From Agrococcus sp. (lineage in GTDB: Bacteria > Actinomycetota > Actinomycetes > Actinomycetales > Microbacteriaceae): a stretch of DNA of 39,140 nucleotides. The stretch is from contig JAPSJX010000012.1 of the NCBI GenBank assembly GCA_031178105.1, positions 1 to 39,140 on the forward strand, in the 5' to 3' direction. Both the position numbers and the translations under genes were made by a program. How positions within the stretch are numbered: position 1 is the first letter of the stretch; the number at the start of each line of letters is the position of its first letter. Of the stretch, positions 26,211 to 33,835 are shown one piece after another. Under the pieces are notes generated by a model, which was not told the origin of the DNA, made no database searches, and worked only from the letters and a program-made list of their open reading frames with translations.

Positions 26211-26969
26211 CTACCCGAGCTTCACGATCCGCTGCGCGATGCGCATCCGGTCCGACGAGGCGTCGCGGATCTTGCCGGTGCTCACCGCCTCCTCGACGGT
26301 GGCGATGAGCTGCGCGCGGCGCGCCGGGTCGAGCGCCCCGGATCCGAGCGCGGCCTCCGCCGAGAGCAGCGCGTGGAACTGCTCGAAGTCGGACGCCGCG
26401 TGCAGGATCGCGCTCTCGAGCACCGGCAGCGACGCCGCCTCCGGTCGTCCCTGCATGAGGGCGAGCGCAGTGAGTCGGTTGCCCTCACCGCGGGTGTCGA
26501 AGAGGAACTCGATGGTCTCGCGGGAGACGTCGTCCTCGACCGCTCGGCGCCGGGCCGTCTCGACGATGCGCTGGTTGAGATCCTGCGCGCGCTCCCGGCT
26601 GCTGGGCCGGAGGCTGCGCACGCGCTCGTACTCCGCCGCCAGCGGCTCGACGGTCGCGACGAGCGCGGCGGCGCGCTCGCTGAGCTGCGCGGCCCGGTCG
26701 CGATCGCCGCGCTCGACCGCGGCGGCCGTCTCGGCCTGGAGCCGCACGAGCTCCAGCTGCAGCTCGACAGGGCCGGCCTTGACCGAGACGATGCGCTCGA
26801 TGAGCACGCCGAACGCGAGCAGCGCCGCGCCGACCACGGTGAGCGCCGCCGCGCCGGCGTCGTTGGAGCTGACGAACACCGCGGTCGCGCCGCTCGCGAG
26901 CGCGGCCGTGCCGAACGCGAGCAGGACGGCCTTCATCGCCCGATAGGGCTTCGAAGGAGCGTCGGCCAT
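26211..26969 (-). CDS. Membrane-anchored helical protein of unknown function
   Basis: A 252-residue protein with two N-terminal transmembrane helices (about residues 12-32 and 40-60). A long helical, probably coiled-coil region follows at about 65-135, rich in Glu, Arg and Ala, and then a helical C-terminal domain (TGKIRDASSDRMRIAQRIVKLG at the end). No family is recognised. It follows the metallophosphoesterase gene by 16 bases on the same strand and precedes the kinase gene by 51 bases, so the three may be cotranscribed. Confidence 0.7.
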   Translation of the reverse strand: MADAPSKPYRAMKAVLLAFGTAALASGATAVFVSSNDAGAAALTVVGAALLAFGVLIERIVSVKAGPVELQLELVRLQAETAAAVERGDRDRAAQLSERAAALVATVEPLAAEYERVRSLRPSSRERAQDLNQRIVETARRRAVEDDVSRETIEFLFDTRGEGNRLTALALMQGRPEAASLPVLESAILHAASDFEQFHALLSAEAALGSGALDPARRAQLIATVEEAVSTGKIRDASSDRMRIAQRIVKLG

Positions 26970-26985
26970 GCGTGGACGATAGTCC

Positions 26986-27504
26986 TCAACGCGGGGTGGG
27001 GACCAGCGTCACCGCCCCCAGCCGGCCCGCAGCCACGATCGCCGTCATCACCGTGCCGACCGGCTGTCGCCGACGGTCGGTGGGCGAGCCGGGATTGAGC
27101 AGTCGCAGGCCGCCCGGCGTCGTGGAGTCCCAGGGGATGTGCGAGTGCCCGAAGACGAGCACGTCGCACGGGTCGTCCGATGCGTGACCGAACCGCTCGT
27201 CGCAGCGACGCTCCCGCCCGGCCGACCCGCCGGTCTCGTGCACGACCGCGAGGCGCACGCCCTCGACGTCGACGCGCGCGACCTCCCCGAGCCGATCCCA
27301 CAGCGCAGGGCCGTCGTTGTTGCCGGCGACGCCGACCAGCCGCTTCGCGCGCCCCTCCAGCTCGTCGAGCAGCGCGACGTCGACCCAGTCCCCGGCATGG
27401 ACGACGACGTCCGCCTCGTCGACGAGCCGCCACACCTGCTCCTGCAACGCCTTCGCGCGCTTCGGCAGGTGGGTGTCGCTGAGCAGCAGCAGCCGGGTCG
27501 TCAC
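26986..27504 (-). CDS. Metallophosphoesterase, YfcE type
   Basis: A 172-residue calcineurin-like phosphoesterase with the full metal-binding set: SDTH at residues 9-12, HAGDW (Asp39), AGNND (61-64), HETGG and FGHSHIPW. The small size and motif spacing match YfcE/MJ0936-type phosphodiesterases that bind two metal ions. The physiological substrate is unknown. The cupredoxin gene lies 24 bases upstream in the same direction. Confidence 0.93.
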   Translation of the reverse strand: MTTRLLLLSDTHLPKRAKALQEQVWRLVDEADVVVHAGDWVDVALLDELEGRAKRLVGVAGNNDGPALWDRLGEVARVDVEGVRLAVVHETGGSAGRERRCDERFGHASDDPCDVLVFGHSHIPWDSTTPGGLRLLNPGSPTDRRRQPVGTVMTAIVAAGRLGAVTLVPTPR

Positions 27505-27528
27505 CGTCTCAGTCTGTCGCCGGCCGCG

Positions 27529-28014
27529 TCAGCCGGTGACCTCGACCTGCCCGCTCATGCTCCCGACGTGCGGGTCGCAGACGAACAGGTAGGTGCCCGG
27601 CTCGAGCGAGATCTCGACCGTGGACTCGTCGACGCCGCCGACGTCCGTGCCGACGTCGACACCGCCCGGCCCGGTGAGGTGGAAGTTGTGCGCGGCGGAG
27701 CGGTCGGCGAACGTCAGCGTGTAGTCGCCCGCCGGGAGGGTGGTGACGGGCGCGCCGCTCTCGTCCTGCAGCTCGATCTCGTACGCATCGGGGTCCTCGG
27801 AGGTGCCCACCATACCGATCAGCGCGGTGCCCGCCGCGGCAGGCTCGCTCGACGCGTCGGTCTCGTCGGTCATCGCCGTCGCGCTGGGCGCGGCGGCCGC
27901 GCTCGACGCGACCGGCTCGGCCGACGGGGTCGCGCCGGTGCTCCCGCTGCATGCGGCGAGCGCCAGGCCCGCGGCGGCGATCAGTGCTGCTGCGGTCATG
28001 CGTGTGCGGGTCAT
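27529..28014 (-). CDS. Cupredoxin (plastocyanin-like) lipoprotein
   Basis: A 161-residue exported copper protein. The signal peptide ends in the lipobox LAAC, followed by a Ser/Ala/Thr-rich linker. The cupredoxin domain has candidate copper ligands in HNFH and in CDPHVGSM (Cys, His, Met). It could carry electrons or store copper outside the membrane. The ATG at 28014 is chosen over the one at 28026 because GGAGG lies 6 bases upstream of it. Confidence 0.88.
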   Translation of the reverse strand: MTRTRMTAAALIAAAGLALAACSGSTGATPSAEPVASSAAAAPSATAMTDETDASSEPAAAGTALIGMVGTSEDPDAYEIELQDESGAPVTTLPAGDYTLTFADRSAAHNFHLTGPGGVDVGTDVGGVDESTVEISLEPGTYLFVCDPHVGSMSGQVEVTG

Positions 28015-28086
28015 TCCGGCCTCCATCGTTCAGCGTGGGTTGCGGCGAGCGTAGTGGCCCCTCCCGCTGCGCCACCAAGGCGCTGC

Positions 28087-29025
28087 CTATGGGTTCGACG
28101 CGGGTCGCGACGGCGGCGCGCCGGCCCGCTGCAGCCGCGCGAGCCGATCCCGCGCCCAGTCCTGTGCCCGCTTCCCCTCGCCCGACGCGAGCGCCCGACC
28201 GGCGATGGCGAGCACGATGCGCGTGCCGGTCACGACGGGGAGCGGCGAGCGCCGCAGGCCCAGGAGGCGGCGGTACGGACGCGGGATGGTCGCGACGGCG
28301 CCCTCGAAGAGCAGCCGATAGCCGATGCCCGCGGCGCCCGGCAGCACCGGGCGTCGCAGGAACGACACGACCTCGCGGACGCGCTCATCGCCTCGCAGCT
28401 CGCCGCGTTCGAGATAGCCGCGGAGGCGGCGGCGCAGCTCCGCCTCGGTCGTCGGCGGATCCCCGACCCGCATGAGCCGGCCCGCCCGCGCCCACTCCTC
28501 GACGTAGGCGTCGGCACCGCCGGGGATGCGTCCACCCCGCGTGCGGACGCCCCACACCTGCTGGCACGTGAGGAACGCGTCGGTGAACGCCAGGTGCACC
28601 CACTCCGCGAGCGCCGGGTCGCCCGCGCTGTAGCTGCGCTCGGCGCCGGCGCCATCGACGTAGTCGCCCTCCACCCGCCGGTGGAAGCGCGCGACCCGCG
28701 CCGTCTCACGGTCCGCCTGCGCGGTGGAGCCGTACGTGACGCACACGACCCAGCGCACGGTGCCGGAGAGCCGCCGGAGCGGATCCTGCCGGTAGGTCGA
28801 CCAATCGTGCACGCCCGCCATCGCACCCGGGTGGAGCGCCTGGAGGAGCAGTGCCCGGATGCCGGCGACGAGCGTCGCCATGCTGCCGTGCACCGTCCAC
28901 GCGGCGCCGTCCGCTGCGAAGTAGCCCGCATCGTCGCCCTCCGCGAGCTCCCGCACCCAGGCGGGCGAGCCGTCGGGGTCACCGGCGAGCGCCGTCAGGA
29001 GACGCGCGCGGAGCGACTGCGCCAC
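28087..29025 (-). CDS. Oxygenase MpaB family protein (DUF2236)
   Basis: A 312-residue protein of the MpaB/latex-clearing-protein-like family of heme-binding proteins. It shows the conserved ALHPGAMAGVHDWSTYRQDPLRRL region, the RWVVCVTYG segment, RRVEGDYVDG, and LAWVHLAFTDAFL-type helices (here ALAEWVHLAFTDAFL). The GTG start at 29025 begins VAQSLRARLL; upstream sense-free coding extends because of GC bias. Substrate unknown. A short ORF ends just before it. Confidence 0.87.
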   Translation of the reverse strand: MAQSLRARLLTALAGDPDGSPAWVRELAEGDDAGYFAADGAAWTVHGSMATLVAGIRALLLQALHPGAMAGVHDWSTYRQDPLRRLSGTVRWVVCVTYGSTAQADRETARVARFHRRVEGDYVDGAGAERSYSAGDPALAEWVHLAFTDAFLTCQQVWGVRTRGGRIPGGADAYVEEWARAGRLMRVGDPPTTEAELRRRLRGYLERGELRGDERVREVVSFLRRPVLPGAAGIGYRLLFEGAVATIPRPYRRLLGLRRSPLPVVTGTRIVLAIAGRALASGEGKRAQDWARDRLARLQRAGAPPSRPASNP

Positions 29026-29029
29026 TGCC

Positions 29030-29146
29030 TCAGCCCCGCCGCTCGCGCTCGTGCGCGAGCACGCCCTCGGCGATGTGCTGCAGCACGCCCATCCGCCTCT
29101 CCGATGCTCGGTCGGTGAGCCAGCGTCGCACGCGGGGCTCGCGCAC
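29030..29146 (-). CDS. Possible small protein upstream of the MpaB-family gene
   Basis: A 38-residue ORF from GTG 29146, or 20 residues from ATG 29092 (MGVLQHIAEGVLAHERERRG). It ends 4 bases before the MpaB-family start. There is no clear ribosome binding site and no homology recognised. It could equally be a non-coding leader. Confidence 0.25.
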   Translation of the reverse strand: MREPRVRRWLTDRASERRMGVLQHIAEGVLAHERERRG

Positions 29147-29196
29147 CGCAACGCGGCCGGCCGGCGCTCGGCGCCTACGCTGGCGGGGGAGGGCTG

Positions 29197-29586
29197 GTGG
29201 AGCACATGAAGTTCGAGCGGTTCTGGCGGGAGCGCCGGCTGTGCATGCTGGCATCGCCGCGCCCCGACGGCTCGATCCACCAGGTGCCCGTCGGCGCCAC
29301 GTTCGACGCCGAGCTGCGGCTCGTGCGCGTGATCACCTCCGGGTCGAGCTACAAGGCTCGGAACCTGCGGGCGCACCCGGGCAGCAGGGTCTCGGTCTCG
29401 CAGGTGGAGGGACGCTGGTGGAGCACCGTCGAGGGTCGCGCGACGGTCTCGGGCGAGCCGGACCGGGTGGCCGAAGCCGTGCGTCGCTACGCCGAGCGAT
29501 ACCGCCAGCCGCGACCGAACCCGGAGCGCGTGGTGATCGAGATCTCGGTCGACCGGCTGCTCGGGAACGTCGACGGACCGCGCTGA
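29197..29586 (+). CDS. PPOX-class F420/FMN-dependent oxidoreductase
   Basis: A 129-residue split-barrel protein. It contains LCMLASPRPDGSIHQVPVGATFD, SGSSYKARNLRAHPGSRVSVSQV, a GRWWSTVEGRATVSG strand and RYRQPRPNPERVVIEI, the pattern of Rv1155-like PPOX F420-dependent enzymes. The GTG at 29197 has GGGGGAGGG 5 to 6 bases upstream; an ATG 9 bases further in is the alternative. Substrate unknown. Confidence 0.85.
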   Translation: MEHMKFERFWRERRLCMLASPRPDGSIHQVPVGATFDAELRLVRVITSGSSYKARNLRAHPGSRVSVSQVEGRWWSTVEGRATVSGEPDRVAEAVRRYAERYRQPRPNPERVVIEISVDRLLGNVDGPR

Positions 29587-29671
29587 CGCGGGCGCCACGC
29601 CGGGTCGCCCTTTACTTCGGGGTGCAGACGGAGCACGGTTGGCCACACGTCACCCGATCATCGGAGCCACC

Positions 29672-30241
29672 ATGTACACGAACCTCCTCGCCCGCTCAGT
29701 CCACGACCTCACCGCCGCGGCGTGGTTCGGTGGCTCGCTCATGGGGGCGATCGGCCTCAACGGCGCGACTGCCGAGGCGAAGGACCCCACCGAGCGCACC
29801 AGGCTGTCGAGCCGCGGATGGATGCGATGGGCGCCGGTGCAGACCGGAGCCTTCGCCGGGCACCTGGCGTCGCTCGTGCCCATCCTCTGGAAGAACAAGG
29901 GGCGCTATGCCAGCCAGGACGGCGTGATGCGCTGGACGTGGATCAAGGCCGGCGTGACGCTCGCCGGTGCCGGCATCACGCTGTACTCGAGCATCCTGGG
30001 CAAGAAGGTCGACGCGCTCTCGGAGGAGGGCGCGGTGGGCGCCACCGAGCCGTCGGCCACCGCGTCGCCCGAGCTGCAGTCGGCGCAGCAGCAGCTCAAG
30101 GTGCTGCAGTGGATCATCCCGGTCTTCGCCGGCACGGTCATCGTGCTGGGAGCCAAGCACGGCGAGATGCAGCGGCCCGAGAACGTGAAGAAGGGGATCC
30201 TGCAGTCGCTGCCGCTCATCGGCAAGGCTGGTCGCAGCTGA
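29672..30241 (+). CDS. Membrane protein of unknown function
   Basis: A 189-residue protein with hydrophobic segments at about residues 14-30 (AAAWFGGSLMGAIGL), 60-73, 92-108 (IKAGVTLAGAGITLYSS) and 144-162 (LQWIIPVFAGTVIVLGA). CGGAG lies 5 bases before the ATG. Conserved-looking proteins of this type occur in actinobacteria, but I cannot name a family. It stands alone between the PPOX gene and the pterin-dehydratase/VOC gene. Confidence 0.75.
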   Translation: MYTNLLARSVHDLTAAAWFGGSLMGAIGLNGATAEAKDPTERTRLSSRGWMRWAPVQTGAFAGHLASLVPILWKNKGRYASQDGVMRWTWIKAGVTLAGAGITLYSSILGKKVDALSEEGAVGATEPSATASPELQSAQQQLKVLQWIIPVFAGTVIVLGAKHGEMQRPENVKKGILQSLPLIGKAGRS

Positions 30242-30283
30242 CGCGGCATGAGATCCGGGCGCCGCGCCGTAGCTCGCCGGGCG

Positions 30284-30289
30284 TAGTCT
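30284..30289 (+). promoter_or_regulatory. -10 box of a leaderless promoter (pterin-dehydratase/VOC gene)
   Basis: TAGTCT ends 7 bases before the ATG at 30297, with no ribosome binding site. Confidence 0.45.
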
Positions 30290-30296
30290 CCCGCCT

Positions 30297-31001
30297 ATGG
30301 ACATGCTGAGTGGCGGCCAGATCGCCGCAGCGGAGCTCGTGGACTGGCGCAAGCTGGGGCAGGGCCTCCATGCTCGGTACCTCGTGCGCGACTTCGCCGC
30401 CGGCGCGCGCTTCGTCGTCGCGGTGGGGGAGGCGGGCGACGCGCTCGGCCATCATCCGAGCGTGACGATCGGCAGAACCTTCGTCGACCTGAAGCTCATC
30501 AGCGACGACGCCATCTACCGCGACGGCGGGGGCACCGAGCACGTCGTCGGATGGGTGACCCAGCAGGACGTGGACCTCGCGCGCCAGATCACCGAGATCG
30601 CCGCCGACCACGGACTCGACGCCGACCCGGCGTCGGTCAGCCAGCTGGAGCTCGGCCTCGATACGGCGCGCTCGGCCACGATCGCTCCGGTGTGGGCCGC
30701 GCTGCTGACCGGCAGCGCGGAGTCGCAGGGGCGCGGGTCGCCGAGCGACGAGATCCGGGATGCCGGCGGCCGGGTGCCGAACCTGTGGTTCGGCGACGCC
30801 GTCGAGGGGCCCTCGCGCCAGCGGTTCCACCTCGAGGTCTACGTCGCACCCGAGGTCGCGGCGGAGCGCATCGCCGCCGCTGTCGCGGCGGGCGGCACCG
30901 TCGTCGACGACAGCGACGCGCCCGCGCTGACCGTGATCGCCGACCAGGACGGCAACACGGGCGTCATCTGCGTCGACGTCTCAGCAGCGAAGCAGGACTG
31001 A
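30297..31001 (+). CDS. Pterin-4a-carbinolamine-dehydratase-like domain fused to a VOC domain
   Basis: A 234-residue two-domain protein. Residues 15-105 resemble pterin-4a-carbinolamine dehydratases, with HHPSV (His52, His53) and a final helix VTQQDVDLARQITEIA. The following loop is longer than usual and the common THxxGG motif is altered, so catalysis is uncertain. Residues 125-234 look like a vicinal-oxygen-chelate (glyoxalase-like) domain, with RVPNLWF and DQDGNTGVICVD. Such fusions are known in actinobacteria; their role is unclear. A broken second copy of this gene lies at 31355-31551 and 33651-33835. Confidence 0.85.
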   Translation: MDMLSGGQIAAAELVDWRKLGQGLHARYLVRDFAAGARFVVAVGEAGDALGHHPSVTIGRTFVDLKLISDDAIYRDGGGTEHVVGWVTQQDVDLARQITEIAADHGLDADPASVSQLELGLDTARSATIAPVWAALLTGSAESQGRGSPSDEIRDAGGRVPNLWFGDAVEGPSRQRFHLEVYVAPEVAAERIAAAVAAGGTVVDDSDAPALTVIADQDGNTGVICVDVSAAKQD

Positions 31002-31137
31002 GCCGCAGCGCGGCGCGTCCCGCAGCGGTGCCACCTGCCACCGCGCGTCCGGGGTCGGTGCGACGGCCTCGAAGGTGACCCCCTCCTCCGGTGACCAGAC
31101 GAAGCTGCCCTGCATGGCCGGATCCGTCTCGGGGAAG
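30705..31137 (+). repeat. Left copy of an imperfect direct repeat
   Basis: This stretch covers the VOC half of the fusion gene, its stop, the spacer and a piece of the flavoprotein gene's 3' end. It is repeated at 33651-34027 with small substitutions and internal deletions on each side. The left copy lacks about 56 bases around the flavoprotein stop, and the right copy lacks about 105 bases of the VOC coding region. Confidence 0.85.
31047..31137 (-). pseudogene. Remnant of the flavoprotein gene 3' end
   Basis: About 91 bases closely match 33937-34027, the C-terminal coding end of the intact flavoprotein gene. Translated on the minus strand it gives FPETDPAMQGSFVWSPEEGV, as in the intact gene apart from a neighbouring change. 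There is no start, no stop and no upstream part. Confidence 0.85.
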
Positions 31138-31262
31138 CGGCAGGCCGGTGATCTCGAAGGGGCCGGTGGCGGGGAGCGGGTCCAAACTCAGTGACACGAT
31201 GCGCCGGCCGTCGCGGTTCACCGATGGATCCGCGAGGTGCGGGCCCGGCCCTCGTGTCCTTG
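31138..31262. other. Unassigned segment between gene fragments
   Basis: About 125 bases with no match elsewhere in the window. The minus strand reads RRIVSLSLDPLPATGPFEIT without a usable start, which looks like the 3' end of some coding sequence I do not recognise. Confidence 0.35.
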
Positions 31263-31350
31263 ATGAGGAGGTGCACTTACTACGGCGGCCGCTCGATCGC
31301 CGTCATCGCCGATGAGCTGGGCATCCCCGAGGGAACGGTGAAGTCGCGCC
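31263..31350 (+). pseudogene. Fragment of an ECF sigma factor (region 4)
   Basis: In frame it reads YYGGRSIAVIADELGIPEGTV followed by KSRR. This is the helix-turn-helix of sigma region 4 that contacts the -35 element (compare the usual G-IPEGTVKSR). Region 2 is missing, and the frame runs straight into pterin-dehydratase-like DNA in another frame. It is a remnant, not a working gene. Confidence 0.75.
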
Positions 31351-31354
31351 GATC

Positions 31355-31551
31355 GGCCACCACCCGACTGTCTCGATCGGCGACGGGTACGTCGACCTCG
31401 AGCTCATCAGCGAGGACGCCGTCTACCGCGACGGCCAGGGCACCGAGCACGTCGGCGGATGGGTGACCCAGCAGGACGTCGACCTCGCGCGACGCATCTC
31501 CGGGATCGCCGCAGATCATTCGCTCGACGCCGACCCGTCGGTCAGCAGCAT
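31355..31551 (+). pseudogene. 5' part of a second pterin-dehydratase/VOC copy
   Basis: It translates as HHPTVSIGDGYVDLELISED, then AVYRDGQGTEHVGGWVTQQD and onward to LDADPSVSS, nearly collinear with residues 52-115 of the intact gene at 30297. The first 50 codons are missing, and the match stops abruptly at about 31551, where foreign sequence begins. Confidence 0.85.
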
Positions 31552-31780
31552 CACGCGGAGGGGTTCATCTACGCGCCCCTACAGGGGATAGACGGGGACG
31601 GGCAAGCCCAGGGGAAGCAAGAGGGTAGAGCCCCCAACACAGGCATACCCACTTTGGAAGAATGAATGTCGGTTTTGTCCTCCAAGGTCACCGACATGAG
31701 TCTGTGGAGCTGCACAGCGTAGAGCTCGAACTCCCACGCCAACGCAACCCCGACCTCAACCATCCTAAAGAAACTGTCGT
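31552..31780 (+). other. Upstream region of the inserted cell-wall-binding gene
   Basis: About 230 bases of distinctly lower GC than the flanks, with no coding sequence recognised. It contains an inverted repeat at 31667-31696 (TGTCGGT and ACCGACA arms, 16-base spacer). Only a weak purine stretch (AAAGAAA) precedes the ATG at 31781. Confidence 0.5.
31667..31696. promoter_or_regulatory. Inverted repeat upstream of the cell-wall-binding gene
   Basis: Perfect 7-base arms TGTCGGT and ACCGACA are separated by 16 bases, about 85 bases before the start codon. It is a possible operator or a leader hairpin. Confidence 0.35.
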
Positions 31781-33601
31781 ATGCTCAAAAAGCTCCTTGC
31801 CATGACAGCCGCTCTCGCGGTGACTGTCACTGGTCTCACCCTCGCCCCCACCGCAGCGGTAGCGGACACAACGGTTGCAGGTATGACCGCCACCCGTATC
31901 GCTGGAGCTGACCGTTACGCGACAGCCGCCGCCGTCTCCCGGATAGCAAACGCTGACCCGGCAAGCGTCCACACGGTCTACCTGGTCACAGGTGCGAACT
32001 TCCCTGACGCTCTCTCCGTAGCGCCAGCAGCAGCACGCCCGGGCTATGGCATCATCCTCACCCCAGGTGAGATCTTCACGCAGGAAGCGATCAACGAGCT
32101 TCGGCGCTTGGACCCGAAGCATGTCATCCTCGTCGGTGGTAACACTTCAGTGTCCAGCAACCTTGTCCCTAGGTTGAGAGATTTCCTTCCAGGTGCTGCT
32201 GTGAGCCGTATCGCTGGAGCTGACCGGTATGAGACCAGTGTTCTCATCGCAAAGCATGCGTTCCCTGACGCGAGAGAAGCCTTCATCGCTTCTGGTGAGA
32301 ACTTCCCTGACGCTCTTTCCGCAGCACCAGCCGCTGCTCTTGCGAACGCTCCCGTCATCCTGGTTCCACGGAACTCCACAACAGCCGTCACCGCTGCCTG
32401 GCTGCGAGAAGAACGTCTTGCTCGCGTGACCATCGCTGGTGGCACCCCATCTGTTTCCGCTGCCGCCGCTCAGCAGATCACTGCCGCAGCCCCAGGAACT
32501 GCTGTGACGCGTATCGCCGGTTCTGACCGGTATGAGACGAACCGTCTGCTGGCGAAGGTCGGTGCGAACGGCCCCCGCGAGCGAGTGTTCCTCGCTTCCG
32601 GCCAGAACTTCCCTGACGCTCTGGCTGCTGCCGCCGCAGCCCCGAAAGTTGGTCCACTCCTGCTGACACCTTCCAGCTGCTTGCAGCAGGGAACGTTCGA
32701 CATGTTGGATGACACATACTCTCCTTCCCGACTGTATGTGCTCGGTGGCACCACAACTCTCTCCGGGTCTGTCTTCAACCAGGGCATCTGCGGCAGCTCC
32801 CCCTCGGCCCTCACCGGCTTCCCCTCCGCGGCCACCACCGGCGTGCCCGAGGGCGTCACGCTGACTCCGTACACCGGGCCGTGCACGATCCAGAAGGAGA
32901 ACGTCGTGATCGACGCAAAGGTCATCAACTGCGACATGCGGGTGCTCTCGCCAGGCCTGGTGATCACCAATTCGATCATCAACGGCCGCATCTACAGCGA
33001 CGACGCCGGGAGCTTCAACGGCTCGTTCTCGATGACCGACAGCGAGGTGCGGGCACCGCAGTCCACAGGGACGGGCGTGGGCGACGTCAACTTCGTCCTC
33101 ACGCGCGTCGAGGTCACCGGCGGCAGCCGCTCGGTGAACTGCGGAGCCTGCACGGTCCAGGACTCCTACCTCCACGGGCAGTACAGCGACCTCCGCGGCA
33201 TCGACCACGAGTCGGCGATCCGGATGGGCGCCGGCAGCTCCATCCTTCGCAACACGATCACCTGCGACGCGCAGCCCGTGGAGCCGGACGCTGGATGCTC
33301 GGCTGCGCTCACCGGGTACGGTGACTTCGGCATCGTGGAGAACAACACCATCGACGGCAACCTCATCGACGGCGGCCCCGCCGGCTCGATGGGATACTGC
33401 GCCTACGGCGGCTCCACGCCCGGGAAGCCCTTCTCCGAAGGGGTCAACAACATCCGGTTCACCAACAACGTCTTCAGGCGCGGCCCCAGCGGCAAGTGCG
33501 GGATCTGGGGCCCCATCGTCGCGTTCGACTCCGCGGCACCGGGCAACGTGTGGAGCAACAACACTTGGGACGACGGGACGCCCGTGCCACCGGCGAACTG
33601 A
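31781..33601 (+). CDS. Secreted cell-wall-binding repeat protein with a beta-helix-like C-terminus
   Basis: A 606-residue exported protein. The signal peptide is residues 1-28 (MLKK basic start, cleavage near AAVA/D). Residues 35-335 hold three cell-wall-binding type 2 repeats, each with RIAG[A/S]DRY and G.NFPDAL and a (L/I)(V/A)GG[NT] motif; in clostridia such repeats anchor S-layer proteins non-covalently. Residues 350-606 form a Cys-containing domain with Asn/Ser/Thr-rich short strands (VVIDAKVINCDM, ITNSIINGRIYSDD, NNTIDGNLID, RFTNNVFRRG) typical of right-handed parallel beta-helices, as in polysaccharide-binding or cleaving proteins. Codons change from AT-tolerant to strongly GC-rich near residue 336. 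It interrupts a pterin-dehydratase/VOC copy. Confidence 0.9.
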   Translation: MLKKLLAMTAALAVTVTGLTLAPTAAVADTTVAGMTATRIAGADRYATAAAVSRIANADPASVHTVYLVTGANFPDALSVAPAAARPGYGIILTPGEIFTQEAINELRRLDPKHVILVGGNTSVSSNLVPRLRDFLPGAAVSRIAGADRYETSVLIAKHAFPDAREAFIASGENFPDALSAAPAAALANAPVILVPRNSTTAVTAAWLREERLARVTIAGGTPSVSAAAAQQITAAAPGTAVTRIAGSDRYETNRLLAKVGANGPRERVFLASGQNFPDALAAAAAAPKVGPLLLTPSSCLQQGTFDMLDDTYSPSRLYVLGGTTTLSGSVFNQGICGSSPSALTGFPSAATTGVPEGVTLTPYTGPCTIQKENVVIDAKVINCDMRVLSPGLVITNSIINGRIYSDDAGSFNGSFSMTDSEVRAPQSTGTGVGDVNFVLTRVEVTGGSRSVNCGACTVQDSYLHGQYSDLRGIDHESAIRMGAGSSILRNTITCDAQPVEPDAGCSAALTGYGDFGIVENNTIDGNLIDGGPAGSMGYCAYGGSTPGKPFSEGVNNIRFTNNVFRRGPSGKCGIWGPIVAFDSAAPGNVWSNNTWDDGTPVPPAN

Positions 33602-33610
33602 CAGTCAGGT

Positions 33611-33648
33611 AAAGCCTCCATCCTGGTTCACTCCCGGGTGGAGGCTTT
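33611..33648 (+). terminator. Terminator after the cell-wall-binding gene
   Basis: Perfect 10-base arms (AAAGCCTCCA and TGGAGGCTTT) lie 9 bases after the stop codon and end in TTTC. It closes the inserted segment exactly 3 bases before homology to the VOC gene resumes. Confidence 0.85.
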
Positions 33649-33650
33649 CA

Positions 33651-33835
33651 CTGACCGGGAGCGCCGAGTCCCAGGGCCGCGGGTCGCCCAGCGACGAGAT
33701 CCGGGAGCGTCGGGGCGCGTGCCGAACCTGTGGTTCGTCGACGACAGCGAAGCGCCCTCGCTCACCGTGATCGACGACCAGGACGGCAACACGCGCGTCA
33801 TCTGCGTCGACGTCTCAGCGGCGAAGCAGGACTGA
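33651..33835 (+). pseudogene. 3' part of the second pterin-dehydratase/VOC copy
   Basis: It matches the VOC end of the intact gene from 30705: SAESQGRGSPSDEIR in one frame, then RVPNLWFVDDSEAPSLTVID and VICVDVSAAKQD in another. A one-base deletion after the DEIR codons breaks the frame, and about 105 bases of the domain are missing at a short GTCGACGAC homology. Confidence 0.88.

Noticed and set aside
27139-29118. A 659-codon plus-strand ORF
   Set aside because: It is antisense to the metallophosphoesterase, cupredoxin and MpaB-family genes, which have clear motifs; the ORF itself has only Arg/Ala/Pro-rich low-complexity translation.
31552-33650. Insertion sequence or prophage carrying the wall-binding gene
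   Set aside because: There is no transposase, integrase, terminal inverted repeat, att-like duplication or phage gene in or next to the segment.
33638-33835. A 65-residue ORF as a real small gene
   Set aside because: It is the frameshifted, internally deleted 3' end of the pterin-dehydratase/VOC copy, starting inside the terminator hairpin.
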